Part shown: one piece after another, positions 1 to 9,508 of the stretch
Position numbering within the stretch: the stretch's first letter is position 1
Layout: each line of letters opens with the position of its first letter
From: Nelumbo lutea
Lineage: Eukaryota > Streptophyta > Magnoliopsida > Proteales > Nelumbonaceae
DNA length: 64,000 nucleotides
NCBI GenBank assembly: GCA_022828595.1
Contig: JAKGHH010000008.1
Location: 22,064,378 to 22,128,377, forward strand
Direction of reading: 5' to 3'
Program-made: the position numbers and the translations under genes
The notes under the pieces: model-generated
The model's database searches: none
The model's input: the letters and a program-made list of their open reading frames with translations, nothing else
What the model was told of the DNA's origin: nothing

Positions 1-76
1 GCGACAACAACTAAAATAAAAAAAGCATAAAAGTACAATAGTACCCCTACAGTACTAAAATAACAGTTGTTAACAC
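1..76 (-). repeat. Copia-1 3' LTR (first 76 bases only)
   Basis: The minus strand reads TGTTAACAACTGTTATTTTA from position 76 leftwards, matching the start of the LTR at 5743. It is preceded (on the minus strand) by the polypurine tract CTTGAGGGGGAG at 77-88. The rest lies outside the window. Confidence 0.85.
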
Positions 77-2161
77 TCCCCCTCAAGTTGGGACATAGAT
101 GTCAGTCATGCCCAACTTGTCACATAAATCATGATGTCGTGAATGGTGTAGTCCTTTTGTAAAGATGTTTGCAAGTTGATCCTCAGAGCTGGCATAGGGA
201 GTACACACTTCCCCATGTGATAACCTTCTCTTTGATAAAATGCTTGTCAACTTTGATGTGTTTAGTTCTATCATGTAGCACAGGGTTAGCAGCAATGTTT
301 ATGACTGCTCTGTTATCACAGTATAGGTCATAGGTCTGTCCACTGGAAAACCCAACTCACTCAACAGATTCTTTATCCACATAATTTCAGCCACTCCATG
401 AGCCATTGCTCGATATTCAGCTTCAACACTGGATCTAGCTACCACACTTTGTTTTTTGCTTCTCCAGGTAACTAGATTTCCTCCTATGAAGGTACAGTAG
501 CCACTAGTTGACTTTCTGTCATTTAGGGATCCTGCCTAATTTGCATCAGTATACACTTCAACTTTCAAATGTTTGTGCCTTTCAAACAACAAGCCAACAC
601 TTGGAAACCATTTAAGATATCGGAGAATTCTTTCTGCTACTTCAAGATGAGTGGTCATAGGGGCATGCATGAACTGGCTAAGGACACCAACTGCATAAGC
701 AATGTCTGGGCGGGTCATAGAAAGATATAACAATCTCCCTACAAGTCTCTGAAACTGTTTCACATCCTTGATAGGTTCACCTTGGTTGTCACCTAATTTA
801 TGGTTAGGATCAATAAGGGAACTGACTGGCTTCACTCCCATTTTTCCTGTATCCTGGAGTAAATCTAGGACATACTTCTTTGAGAAATGAAGATACCCCT
901 TTTTGAGCGGGCAACTTCAATTCCTAGGAAGTATCTTAGAGAACCTAGATCCTTTACTTTAGACTGTGGAAAGAAAACTCTTCAACTTTTAGATTTCATC
1001 CTTCCAATCGCCAATGATAATTATATCATCGACATATACTATCAAAGCAGCAATTTTTCCTTCTCCTCTTTTCACAAACAATGTGCGATCAGATTGACAT
1101 TGCTTGTATCCTTTCTACTAAACCGCTGCATGGAGTCTGCTGAACCAAGCTCTTGGTGATTGTTTCAGTCCGTATAAAGACTTCTTCAACCTGCACACCT
1201 TTTGTTCATTGCCTTGAGCCTGAAAACCAGGGGGTTGTATCATGTAAACTTTCTCTTCAAGGTGGTATTCAAGAATGCATTCTTGATATCAAGCTGATGT
1301 AGATCCCAGTCAAGATTATAAGCAAGAGAGAACAGAACTCTAATGAAGTTCATCTTGGCAACGGGTGCAAAAGTCTCTGCATAATCAATTCCGTACACTG
1401 AAGTTGAACTTTGATGGAAGTAGCATGGGTAATCCAGGATTATCCGGAATGGGGGGAGCTTTGAGAAATGAGAAGGGAGAGATTGTGTTGCTCTACTCAG
1501 GTCCCTTGGGAATTGGGGACACCATCAGGGCAGAACTTTTAGCTATTGTACAAGGGGGGCAATTTGCAAACCAGCTGGGGGTACAACACCTAACAATCGA
1601 GGGGGATTCCAAAGTGGTGGTGGGTTGGTTGAAAAATCCTGAAGAGGCTATGTGGCGTTACAAGAATGAAATGAAGAAATTTAGTTAGTTGACAAGGAAT
1701 ATGTTGGTCACTGTACAGTGGGTGGGGAGATCAGCAAATACTTTGTCGGATGTGTTAGCTAAGCAAGAGGTAAATAGGGAAGAATTGTTTTGGGCTCAAT
1801 TGTGATTCTTGCTTTTCTTTCCTAGTTTACTTGTAAGATTCAAGGAGGGGCTGTAGCTCGCGCCTCTCCCTGGGATGTTGTATGAACTCACTCCAAATCT
1901 GCTTTTTAATTAATAAATTTATTATCATTCATCAAAAAAATCAACTCCGTACACTTGTGTAAACCCCTTTGCCACTAAACGAGCTTTATACCTCTCTATC
2001 GTGCCATCAACCCTATGTTTGACTGTGAATACCCATTTACATCCAACTGGGTCCTTTCCCTTGGGAAGATCTACAAGTTCCCATGTACCATTTTTATGAA
2101 GGGCATTAATTTCTTCCTTCATAGCATCTGTCCATTCAGGTACTGAAAGAGCTTCTGCCAT
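77..2161 (-). pseudogene. Copia-1 reverse transcriptase and RNase H, split by a LINE
   Basis: This is the C-terminal part of the copia polyprotein. The N-terminal RT block is at 1956-2161 (GCKWVFTVKHRVDG, ERYKARLVAKGFTQ). After the LINE insertion at 1400-1939 it continues with [31 protein letters not shown] and the catalytic YVDD near 1045. The RNase H part includes GYCTFIGGNLVTWRSKKQ and an EAEYRAMAHG motif, and ends DKLGMTDIYVPT at about 83. Stops and frameshifts occur throughout, for example just before the DANWAG block near 540. Removing the LINE and one target duplication joins YG(V/I)DY directly to AETFAPV, so the LINE came after the copia element. Confidence 0.9.
1400..1939 (+). mobile_element. 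5'-truncated LINE tail (RNase H domain) inserted in Copia-1
   Basis: A 540-bp insertion flanked by a direct repeat, aatcaattccgtacact at 1383-1399 and aatcaactccgtacact at 1939-1955 (one mismatch), and ending in an A run (1934-1940). It codes for the terminal RNase H domain of a plant L1-type LINE: KLNFDGSSMGNPG with the first catalytic Asp, IRAELLA with the Glu, IEGDSKVVVGWL with the second Asp, then a stop at 1686-1688 and SANTLSDVLAKQ in the continuing frame. It ends with ELFWAQL and a stop at 1802. Truncation at the left falls exactly at the start of the RNase H domain. Confidence 0.92.
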
Positions 2162-2414
2162 ATTCTTAGGGATAGGGACACTATCAATGGATGTGAGAAA
2201 GGCTCGAAAAGAGGGTGAAATGTTTTCATAGGAAACAAAGTGGGAAATGGGGTGTTTAGTGGTGCACGATCTAACACCTTTCCTGTGAGCAATAGAAAGG
2301 TGAAGGTCATTAGCAACAGAGGTATCAATTGCAATGGGGTATCAATGGGAACCAAGATACCTGAGTGAGTATGATCTGCCGCCAGAGAGTTTAATGGCAT
2401 TGGAGGTACAACTT

Positions 2415-3241
2415 CTAGATTCTCCACAGCTCTTGAATTTGGTTGGCCTTTGTGACGACGGAAGAAGACACAAAAAGAAGGAGGATCAGGAAGAGGAGGG
2501 AGCTGAACCAGTTTCTCCTCATTCCTACTCTCCCCCTGAGGAGAAACAGAGAAAAAAGGCTCACTCTCAAAGAAATAGACATCCATAGAAACATAGAATT
2601 TCTGAGAAATAGGATCAAAACAACGGTATCCCTTCTGAGTGAAGGAATACCCCAGGAATATATGTAAGGAATAGCACGAGAATCCAATTTTCCACGAATG
2701 GGTGATAGATTTTGGACAAAGCAGCGACAACCAAACACACAAGGGGGAATGGAAAGAAGGGGGCCCTTAGGAAAGAGAAGTTGATGTGGGGCTTTGCACT
2801 CTAACCAACGAGAGGGCATACGGTTGATGAGGTAGGTAGCACAAAGGACAACCTCAAGCCAAAAGCGTTTTGGGACATTCATATGGACTAGTAAACCCCG
2901 AGCCACTTCAAGGAGGTGTCGGTTCTTTCTTTTAGCAACACCATTTTGTTGTGGTGTTCGGGCACAAGAGCTACGGTGAAGTGAACCACGTGAAGCAAAA
3001 AATTCCGCGAGATCACTATGAAAATACTCTTTGGCATTATCTGACTGAAAAATTTGGATTTCAGTTTGAAATTGGGTGAAGACCATCCATTGAAAATTTT
3101 GGATAATTTTTGGTACTTCATCCCTAGTCCGCATGGCATATACCCATGTATATCTAGAATAGTCATCGATAATGGTAATAAAATACTTGTAGCCACTCTC
3201 AGATGGTAAAGTAACAGGGCCCCACACATCAAAATGAACAA
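2415..3241 (-). pseudogene. Copia-1 integrase
   Basis: The integrase core of the copia polyprotein, which joins element DNA to the host genome. Visible are MWGPVTLPSESGYKYF and IDDYSRYTWVYAMR, the second catalytic Asp in FQSDNAKEYFHSD, and the catalytic Glu in RKNRHLLEVARGLL following TPQQNG. It continues into the linker with RFWLEVVLCATYLINRMPS. The first catalytic Asp region is cut by a stop just upstream (about 3242-3293). The C-terminal linker shifts frame near 2700, where SFTQKGYRCFDPISQKFYVSMDVYFFE continues in another frame. Confidence 0.88.
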
Positions 3242-3293
3242 TATGAGAAGGAAATTCAGATTTATTATTTTTTGAAAGAAAATGAGTTCAACA

Positions 3294-4070
3294 CTACTTA
3301 CTCAATTGACAAGTTTGACAAGAGAAATCTGAAACGGACATCGACTTAAACAATTCTAGAAACACCACTTTCGAAGACTCAAAAGATAAATGACCAAGAC
3401 GACAATGCCATAAATAAACTTGACTCTTATAGGACTGACTCTTAGACTCCGTGACTTGAAGACCAGCCTTATTCTCCAGCATGTAAAGTCCATCAACCAT
3501 ACATCCTCTACCAATCGTCCTCCCCGAGGCCAAATCTTGGATCACACAGTGAGAAGGGGAAAAGGTCATTGAGCAGTTTAAGGAATTAGTAATACTACTA
3601 ACAGAGAACAAATTAATGGAAAATTTCGGAACATGTAAAACATCAGAGAGGGTTAGGCCGAGAGGGAGAAAAATGGGTCATTGACCAGCTATGGTAGTGT
3701 ATGATCCATCAGCTAGTCTCACCTTGTCTCTTCCAGAAAGAAGGTGATAGGTTTGAAAGTAAGAGGGCGTACCAGTCATGTGTTTTGACGCTCTAGAATC
3801 AATGATCCAGGGAGTGTCAGGGGTATGAAAAGCAACATGGAAAGTTGTGGCAGAGCTACCTGATGTAGATGCAAATGAAGTTGAGGGAGGAGCATCTATC
3901 TGACGAATTGTTCTATCATAGAGCTCTAAATGGTCACGGAAGGAATTTATAACATCCTTCCTTGGGTCAGATCCAGATGAATGTGTCTGAGTCACAGTAT
4001 GATTCTTCTGAGTAGCCATGTTTGCCATAGTGTGTTTTCTTGTACCTTTCTGTCCCGACTTTTTATTCAT
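3294..4070 (-). pseudogene. Copia-1 protease and GAG-pre-integrase domains
   Basis: The block at 3678-4070 holds the aspartic protease region: WIIDSRASKHMTG aligns with the copia consensus DSGA(S/T)xHMT. The Gly of the active-site Asp-Ser/Thr-Gly triplet is replaced by Arg, which should destroy activity. The block at 3294-3611 is the GAG-pre-integrase domain, with LWHCRLGHLSFESSK and the zinc-binding Cys pair FSCQTCQLSK. A stop separates the two at about 3675. Confidence 0.85.
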
Positions 4071-4090
4071 ATCTGAACCTTGCTTCTTAT

Positions 4091-4723
4091 TCAGATCTTG
4101 AGCCCATTTCGGCTTCCCATGAAGATCCCAGCATGTGTCTCATGTGTGTTGGGGTTTCTGGCAATGAGTACACCACAATTTGTCCTTGTCATCCATCTTT
4201 TTCTGAAGATCCCCCTTAGAAGTATTTCCCCCACCGGTAGTAACACTCCCTTTCGCTGCCAACACAACTGCATGCCTTCAAGAATTGTTCATCAAATTCC
4301 TTCTATTTTCTTCTGATTGTACAAGAGCATAAACTTCCTGAACTAATGGAAGATCCTTGCTATCTAGGATCTGGACTCTGATAGATTCATATGTAGGGTT
4401 CAACCCATGTAAGAAAGCAAACACTCTCTGTTGGGAGACAAGTTTTTTGTACAGTTTTGCATCTTCATCACACTTCTAGTCCACACTCTAATAATGATCT
4501 AACTCCTTCTAGACAGAGGTCAAGTCTGAGTAGTACACAGATAGACACCTCTCCCCCTGTTTACAAGTAGACGTTTCTGCTGTAGATGGTAGATTTTTGC
4601 ATAGTGACGTAGTTCCGAATAGGTTGATTTTGCTTGTTCCCAGATCTCATTTGCCATTTCAGCCCACATGAAATTCCTTCTTATTTGAGGTTGCATAGAA
4701 ACTAAGAGCCAAGACATGACCAT
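4091..4723 (-). pseudogene. Copia-1 gag remnant
   Basis: Degenerate gag. The best block is 4520-4723: MVMSWLLVSMQPQIRRNFMW, then AEMANEIWEQAKSTYSE, matching the copia gag (UBN2-type) pattern, for example AKEIWDVVKETYSRPLN in Copia-3 of this window. Several frames must be combined, and the zinc knuckle is only faintly visible around 4100-4200 (THMRHMLGSSW). Confidence 0.7.
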
Positions 4724-5084
4724 GTTGTTTTCCTAGTTCCATCTGTCATATTCAACACTCCCAGAATGTGGTTCTTTGATTCTCCCATTAATATAACCTA
4801 TCTTTACCCTTGCAATGATGTACAGCTTGATCCCTCTTGACCACTCTAAATAATTTAAACCATCAAGAGGAATAACAGCATGGGAAAGGATAGGTCCACA
4901 CCCCCACTCATTCCATTTGGCATTGAGGAAACACCGGATGCAGCAGAATCTTCACCACTCATGCTTTTAGATTCAAAAACAACTCTTAAATGGGGTACAC
5001 AGCCTTAAAGAAATTCAACACTGAGGGGGTACGGAATTTTTTTTTTACTTTTCCTTCAGAAACACCTCCTTTTTAAAAACATAG

Positions 5085-5290
5085 GTGTTGTTACAGCACT
5101 AACAGGTCATCCCTTGACTTACATGCTCAACACAAGTGTTGCCACAGTGCATACAGGTCATCTCTTGACCTACGCATCAACAAGACTGCTGTTACAGCAA
5201 GTACTGGTCACTTTCTGACCTTCAGTTCACCATAAAAGCTGTTGTTGCAGCACACAAAAGGTCCTCACGACCTACAGTTTCACAGGGACC
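5085..5290 (-). repeat. Degenerate ~50-bp tandem repeats in the Copia-1 leader
   Basis: About four imperfect units, each with a core like gttgttacagca followed by aggtcatc and cttgacct. They lie between the gag remnant and the primer site, in the untranslated leader. The region 4724-5084 holds only broken gag and leader sequence. Confidence 0.6.
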
Positions 5291-5537
5291 AGTTGACCCC
5301 ACAAAAAAGGAAAGAAAGAGGTGTTAATCACCTCACATCCAATTGGCAGACCTAGTACAGGTTCTGCCCTGGCACACGACCAAAAAACAAGGAGAGAGAG
5401 AGAGAGAGAAAAATTACTTCAGTGTGTGAGATCTTCAATCAGCCGAACAACAGATGAGGGTGGCAAATCTGGAAAGCTGGTGCGAAGAAGAAAAAAAAAT
5501 TGTTCACTCGACTTCTCCTTTCAGATCTGATAGTCCC

Positions 5538-5549
5538 GCTTTGATACCA
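5538..5549 (-). promoter_or_regulatory. Copia-1 primer binding site
   Basis: The minus strand reads TGGTATCAAAGC directly after the 5' LTR end (CATAACA). This is one base from the usual copia site TGGTATCAGAGC, which pairs with initiator methionine tRNA to prime first-strand synthesis. Confidence 0.8.
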
Positions 5550-5743
5550 TGTTATGCAGGAGAGAAGAATGGAAGAATAGAGAAAAGAGAGAGAGAAGAA
5601 GAGAGAACTGAGAGCAAAAGATACTATTGGCGGCGCCAACTTTTAATATATATACTAGGGCGACAACAACTAAAATAAAAAAGTGTAAAAGTACAATAGT
5701 ACCCCTGTGGTACTATACATAGGAAAAATAACAACTGTTAACA
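5550..5743 (-). repeat. Copia-1 5' LTR (194 bp)
   Basis: Runs on the minus strand from TGTTAACAGTTG at 5743 to CATAACA at 5550 and is followed by the primer binding site. It contains a TATA-like stretch (tatatatact, 5647-5656) and an AG-rich segment. The left-edge copy matches it with a few differences. Confidence 0.85.
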
Positions 5744-5746
5744 GTG

Positions 5747-6735
5747 ACCTTGAGGAGGTTTATATGAAGAAACCACCCCAGTTTGTTGCTCAAGGGGTGG
5801 ATGGCAAGGTGTGCAAACTCAAGAAGGCCATTATGGACTTAAATAGTTCCCCTATGCATGGCTTGGTAGATTTAGTGAAGTGGTGAAAGAATTTGGCATG
5901 AGACAATGTCAAGTTGACCATTCATTATTTAGTTACAATTCGAATACTGGAAAGATTTTGTTGGTGGTATATGTAGATGATATTGTTATTATTGACAGTA
6001 ACAAGTTGGGGATTGACAGGCTGAAGATCTTTCTGCATGATCACTTCCAGGCAAAGGATCTTGGTAAATTAAAATATTTCTTGGGGATAGAGGTAGCAAG
6101 GTCTAAGCATGGTATTAATCCGTACCAAAGGGAGTATGTTCTTGATTTGTTAGAGGAGATAGGATTGTTAGGTGCCAAACCAGCTGAAACACCCATGGAA
6201 CTAAATGTCAAGTTAAGTTGTGATGCAGGTGAAAAGTTAGAAGATCCTAAAAGGTACAGGAGCTTGGTGGGTAAGTTGAATTACCTAACCATTACTTGGC
6301 CAGATATATCATTTGTAGTTGGTGTGGTGAATTAGTTTATGCAGAATCCTCGAGTTCCACATTGGGATGCAATCTTAAGGATTGTACAATACTTGAAGAG
6401 AGCTCCAGGTCGTGCCTTGTTATATAAGAGTGGAGGAAATCTTGAGATAGAGGGATACATATATGTTGATTGGGCCAATTGCCCGGTTCAATACCTAACA
6501 AAAAGTCTACTACAAGGTATTGTACCTTTCTTGGGGGCAATTTGGTGACATGGAAGAGTAAGAAACAGATAGTGGTGGCAAGAAGCAATGTTGAAGTTGA
6601 ATATAGGGCCAAGGTACACATTACATGTGAATTAATATGGTTAAAGAACTTACAAGAGATGGGGTATTCGATTAATACTCCTATGAAGCTATATTATGAA
6701 AACCAATCTACAGTGGAGAGATAAGCAATACATAT
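5747..6735 (+). pseudogene. Copia-2 reverse transcriptase (C-terminal half) and RNase H
   Basis: Visible are KVCKLKKA (5810-5833), the RT catalytic box VVYVDDIVII near 5967-5996, KDLGKLKYFLGIEVARSK, then RYRSLVGKLNYLTITWPDIS. A stop interrupts at 6333-6335, where FMQNPR follows. After DWAN (about 6476) the frame shifts, and GGNLVTWKSKKQIVVAR and VEVEYRAK of the RNase H domain continue in another frame. A stop lies at 6722. The copia RNase H terminus is degenerate to about 6845. Confidence 0.88.
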
Positions 6736-6850
6736 GTAAACATGGGAAGTCAATACACAGACTTGTTCACTATACATTTGAGTCGGGGAAGAGTGGATTA
6801 TATATGTAACAAGCTGGGACTATATGACATATACTCGCTAGCTTGAGGGT

Positions 6851-7066
6851 TGTAAAACGGTAGTTTGGTCATTTTGTTTTATGTTAAGAGTAAAGTGTAA
6901 TGTCTATTATGTTTTGGTTTAAGTGTTGTGCCCCATACTTAAGTAGGGGCATAACTGTCTTTGTTCTTTTAATTAGAAACCTATAAATAACATATGGCCG
7001 ACTAGAGAGATAGATCTTCCTTCTCTAGTTCGAACCAAATCTTCTCTCCTTCTCTTCTCTTCTCTT

Positions 7067-7118
<52 letters not shown>

Positions 7119-7135
7119 TATTATTCTCTGCTAAT
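6851..7135 (+). repeat. Probable Copia-2 3' LTR
   Basis: Starts with TG directly after the short purine tract CTTGAGGGT and contains a TATA box (TATAAATA, 6982-6989) about 35 bp ahead of a pyrimidine-rich leader. No second copy is in the window, so the right end (about 7130-7140, after the TC run) is a guess. Confidence 0.55.
7041..7114 (+). repeat. (TC)n microsatellite
   Basis: A CT-rich stretch that becomes a pure TC dinucleotide run from about 7070 to 7114, inside the presumed LTR leader. Confidence 0.9.
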
Positions 7136-7309
7136 CTAGGGCTAAAACTAGTACAGATCTGTTTTGTAACAATAAGAAAAAGAAATTCATTGGAGAAGGG
7201 AGTGAGATGTGGGAAGAGGGAAAGGGGAGGGAAGAAGGAATAATTGATGAAAAATAGAGAGAGAAAGCTGAAACATAGAGGGAGTGGTTATTGGAGTATG
7301 AATTTGAAG

Positions 7310-7640
7310 ATGGAGTTACTCTCATGGAATGTTGAGGGCTTGACAGATGAAAGAAGAAGAATGGTTGTAAGGAATGTTCTAAGAAAACACAGTCCAGATG
7401 TAGTGATGTGACACAAGAGACGAAGCTGGAGTCGTTTGATCTGTGAATGAAGAATGAAATTTGGGGGTCCAATAATAGGGAGTGGGCAAGTGGGTCCATT
7501 GGGAGGATTGTTTATCATCTGGGATCCAAGTGTTCTTACAAAGACTAAGGAGAAGAAGGGAGTTTTTTCAATTTCAATTTGCTTCCAAATGGCAGAAGGG
7601 GAGTGGAGGTAGTGGCTTTCAAATGTGTATCAGCTAAATG
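7310..7640 (+). pseudogene. LINE endonuclease, N-terminal fragment
   Basis: Starting at the ATG at 7310 the frame reads MELLSWNVEGLTDERRRMVV and then RNVLRKHSPDVVM, which is the beginning of the APE-type endonuclease of plant L1 LINEs. The family pattern is (S)WNxRGL...PDxxxLQETK; here QETKLESFDL follows only after a frameshift at about 7412. The frame is then broken repeatedly. From 7640 to 7895 there is AT-rich sequence ending in an A-rich tail (ctataaaaaaatacac), perhaps a LINE 3' end, with no coding signal. Confidence 0.7.
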
Positions 7641-8010
7641 AATAAGGGGTGAGAGTGGAATTTTTGCAAATTGGGCCCTAGTATAGTAGTATTACCAAAA
7701 TTTAGACAACTAACCAAAGAGGACCTTGGGGAAGTGCTGGGGATTCAAATGTGTAATTTGGATAGTTAGTTTGGATTTGTAATTGAGATGTTTCTAATAG
7801 ATTAGCTGTCATGTGGGTGTTGCCTTAACACCTAGATAGGATGTAATATTTTTCTTTTCTAATGAAAATTTATTTTATTTTTACTATAAAAAAATACACA
7901 AGTTGATACAAATCTACCTTCAACTAGCTGCATTATGTATCTATTTGATCAAATCCCCAAACCACCTCCTATCTACTACCCCCTTTAAAACAAAAATTTG
8001 AGACCATTCC

Positions 8011-8558
8011 CAATGTTTTAAAAGGCATGGGAGGCATACGCTTGGAGGCGCGCCTCCAGGCGAGGCGCTCCCAAAACGCCCTGAGGCGTATGCCAAAGGC
8101 GTTCACACCTCTGAGGCGTACGCCTCATGCGCTTTTTTCATGAGGTGTGCTAGAGGCATACACCTCATGCGCCTCATGCACATTTTATGTAAAAAGACAG
8201 AAAAAAAAAAGAAAAAAGAAAAAAAAAAGGAAAGGAAAGGAAAAGAAAAGAAAGGAAAAGAAAGAGAAGAAAAAAAGACAAAAGGAAAGAATAGAAAAGG
8301 GAAGGGAAGGGAAGAAAAGATAAGGGGAAAGAATAATGTTATGCATTATTCTTAAGGAGGCTATGCATCTTTATTCTTCTTAATATAAAAAAAATTATTA
8401 AAAATAAAGCAAAAATGAGATCCCCCCTTCCTCTTCATCCTCCTCCTAACCCCCCTCCTCTTAAGGAGGCTTACACCTCCTTGTGTTCGGGAGGCTTACG
8501 CGTCACGCCTCTAGGTAGTGGAACACCTCGCGTCACGCCTCCGCGTTTTAAAACATTG
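8011..8558. mobile_element. hAT-like non-autonomous element, 548 bp
   Basis: Perfect 13-bp terminal inverted repeats, CAATGTTTTAAAA at 8011 and TTTTAAAACATTG ending at 8558, are flanked by a perfect 8-bp target duplication accattcc (8003-8010 and 8559-8566). Eight bases is the hAT superfamily size. Both ends carry GC-rich motifs (gaggcg/cgcctc, partly palindromic), with a purine-only centre. There is no coding capacity. Confidence 0.85.
8200..8335 (+). repeat. Purine-only tract (A/G, almost no pyrimidine)
   Basis: About 135 bases made of (G)AAAAAG and AAAGG units, the centre of the hAT-like element. It yields a Lys/Glu-rich open frame that is composition, not a gene. Confidence 0.9.
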
Positions 8559-8579
8559 ACCATTCCTACCAACTTTTCA

Positions 8580-8830
8580 ACCTAAGTTGGTGCTTTACTG
8601 AAATAGTGAAGGAGATGCAATTGGTCTAGCATATAAAAGGTTTAAACAAGAAGGGAAAGTTTGCACGGAGATCCATACCCTTAGTGATCATGTGGTCAAT
8701 ATGGATTGAACATAATGCACAGATTGTTAATGAAAAACTATCCTATGAGGAAGTATAGGAGAATAGTAGCAGTGGTTCACACCTGGCCTTTTTTATAATA
8801 AGAAATCAACAAAAAAGAAAAATACAGAGA
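8580..8830 (+). pseudogene. LINE fragment, end of zinc-finger RT region, with A-rich tail
   Basis: One frame reads KFARRSIPLVIMWSIWIEHN and another KLSYEE, matching the block after zf-RVT in plant LINEs (WxxWxxRNxRIF...). It is followed by an A-rich tail at 8790-8830. The fragment is short and frameshifted. From 8840 to 9394, downstream of the SNARE stop codon, there is only A- and C-rich sequence without a recognisable gene; it may include the SNARE 3' UTR. Confidence 0.45.
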
Positions 8831-9394
8831 AAATATAAATTCTAATGACAAGATATCACCTCATACAAAGAATAAAGCCCCTTGCAAAACCACAGCCTAA
8901 CAAAACAAAGATCAACATACTCAGGCCCACCAAACTACTTGGAAACACAGGAAAGACTACCAACAAGACCTCAACAACACAACATAATGACCCAAGCCAA
9001 CCCAAAACAACCGCAAAAACCTTCACCCCATTCTCTCAAAAAAGACGTTTCTTCAGCAAGAATTAATTCACCTCCCGGAAAACCTCTCACCCTCTGAAAA
9101 AGCTCCTAAATCTCTAAGAACCAACTAAACCTAAGCCACAGCATTAATCCCTCACAACCGCTTTTCATAGCCTCATACAATCCATATGAACAGATTATGA
9201 TGACTCATTTATACCTCTCTTGCTTTCCTTTCCTCACACAGACACACACACACACACCATTTAGAGAAAATATATAACAAGTATATCAAAATTTCAATGA
9301 ACAAAAACACTAAGGGAAAACTAGTATTCTCACTTACAATATATAAATAAAGAATAAGGAAGCAAAACTCCATCAGAGATACCACATTACCTAC

Positions 9395-9508
9395 CTACTT
9401 GGTCAACCAGTAAATTAGAATGAGAAATGTGCACACAGACGCAACAAGGGAAAGGATGATGGTATCCATAGATTTTCTCCTTTTTATTGCTGAGAGAATG
9501 TTATTTAC
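9395..9508 (-). CDS. GOS11: GOS11-like exon 5 (membrane anchor, stop)
   Basis: Follows acceptor tgcag and encodes VNNILSAIKRRKSMD, then a 20-residue hydrophobic tail anchor (IILSLVASVCTFLILIYWL) and TK before the TAG at 9395-9397. 37 codons plus stop. The basic IKRRKS just before the anchor is typical of the family. I see no clear polyadenylation signal downstream. Confidence 0.92.
   Translation of the reverse strand, partial: VNNILSAIKRRKSMDTIILSLVASVCTFLILIYWLTK

Larger units (their letters stand above)
1..5743 (-). mobile_element. Copia-1: Ty1/copia retrotransposon, 3' LTR cut by window edge
   Basis: Reading on the minus strand, the order is 5' LTR, primer site, leader, gag, protease, integrase, reverse transcriptase, RNase H, purine tract and the start of the 3' LTR. 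This is the copia order. Both LTRs begin TGTTAACA and share the same sequence over the part visible at the left edge. All coding parts carry stops and frameshifts, so the element cannot move on its own. It lies head-on inside another copia element (Copia-2), whose reverse transcriptase resumes directly beyond position 5743. The second target duplication would lie left of the window and cannot be checked. Confidence 0.9.
5744..7135 (+). mobile_element. Copia-2: 3' part of a Ty1/copia element, host of Copia-1
   Basis: Begins abruptly inside reverse transcriptase (DLEEVYMKKPPQFV), at the edge of the Copia-1 5' LTR, and continues through RNase H to a probable 3' LTR. The 5' part must lie left of the window, beyond Copia-1. 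It has several stops and at least one frameshift. Confidence 0.85.

Noticed and set aside
2415..2667. Plus-strand frames within Copia-1 integrase
   Set aside because: Shadows of the minus-strand polyprotein, which has clear integrase motifs.
8140..8355. 71-codon Lys/Glu-rich frame
   Set aside because: Product of the purine-only tract in the hAT-like element.
8845..9097. Two overlapping Lys/Pro/Thr-rich frames
   Set aside because: A- and C-rich low-complexity sequence near the SNARE 3' end; no family pattern.
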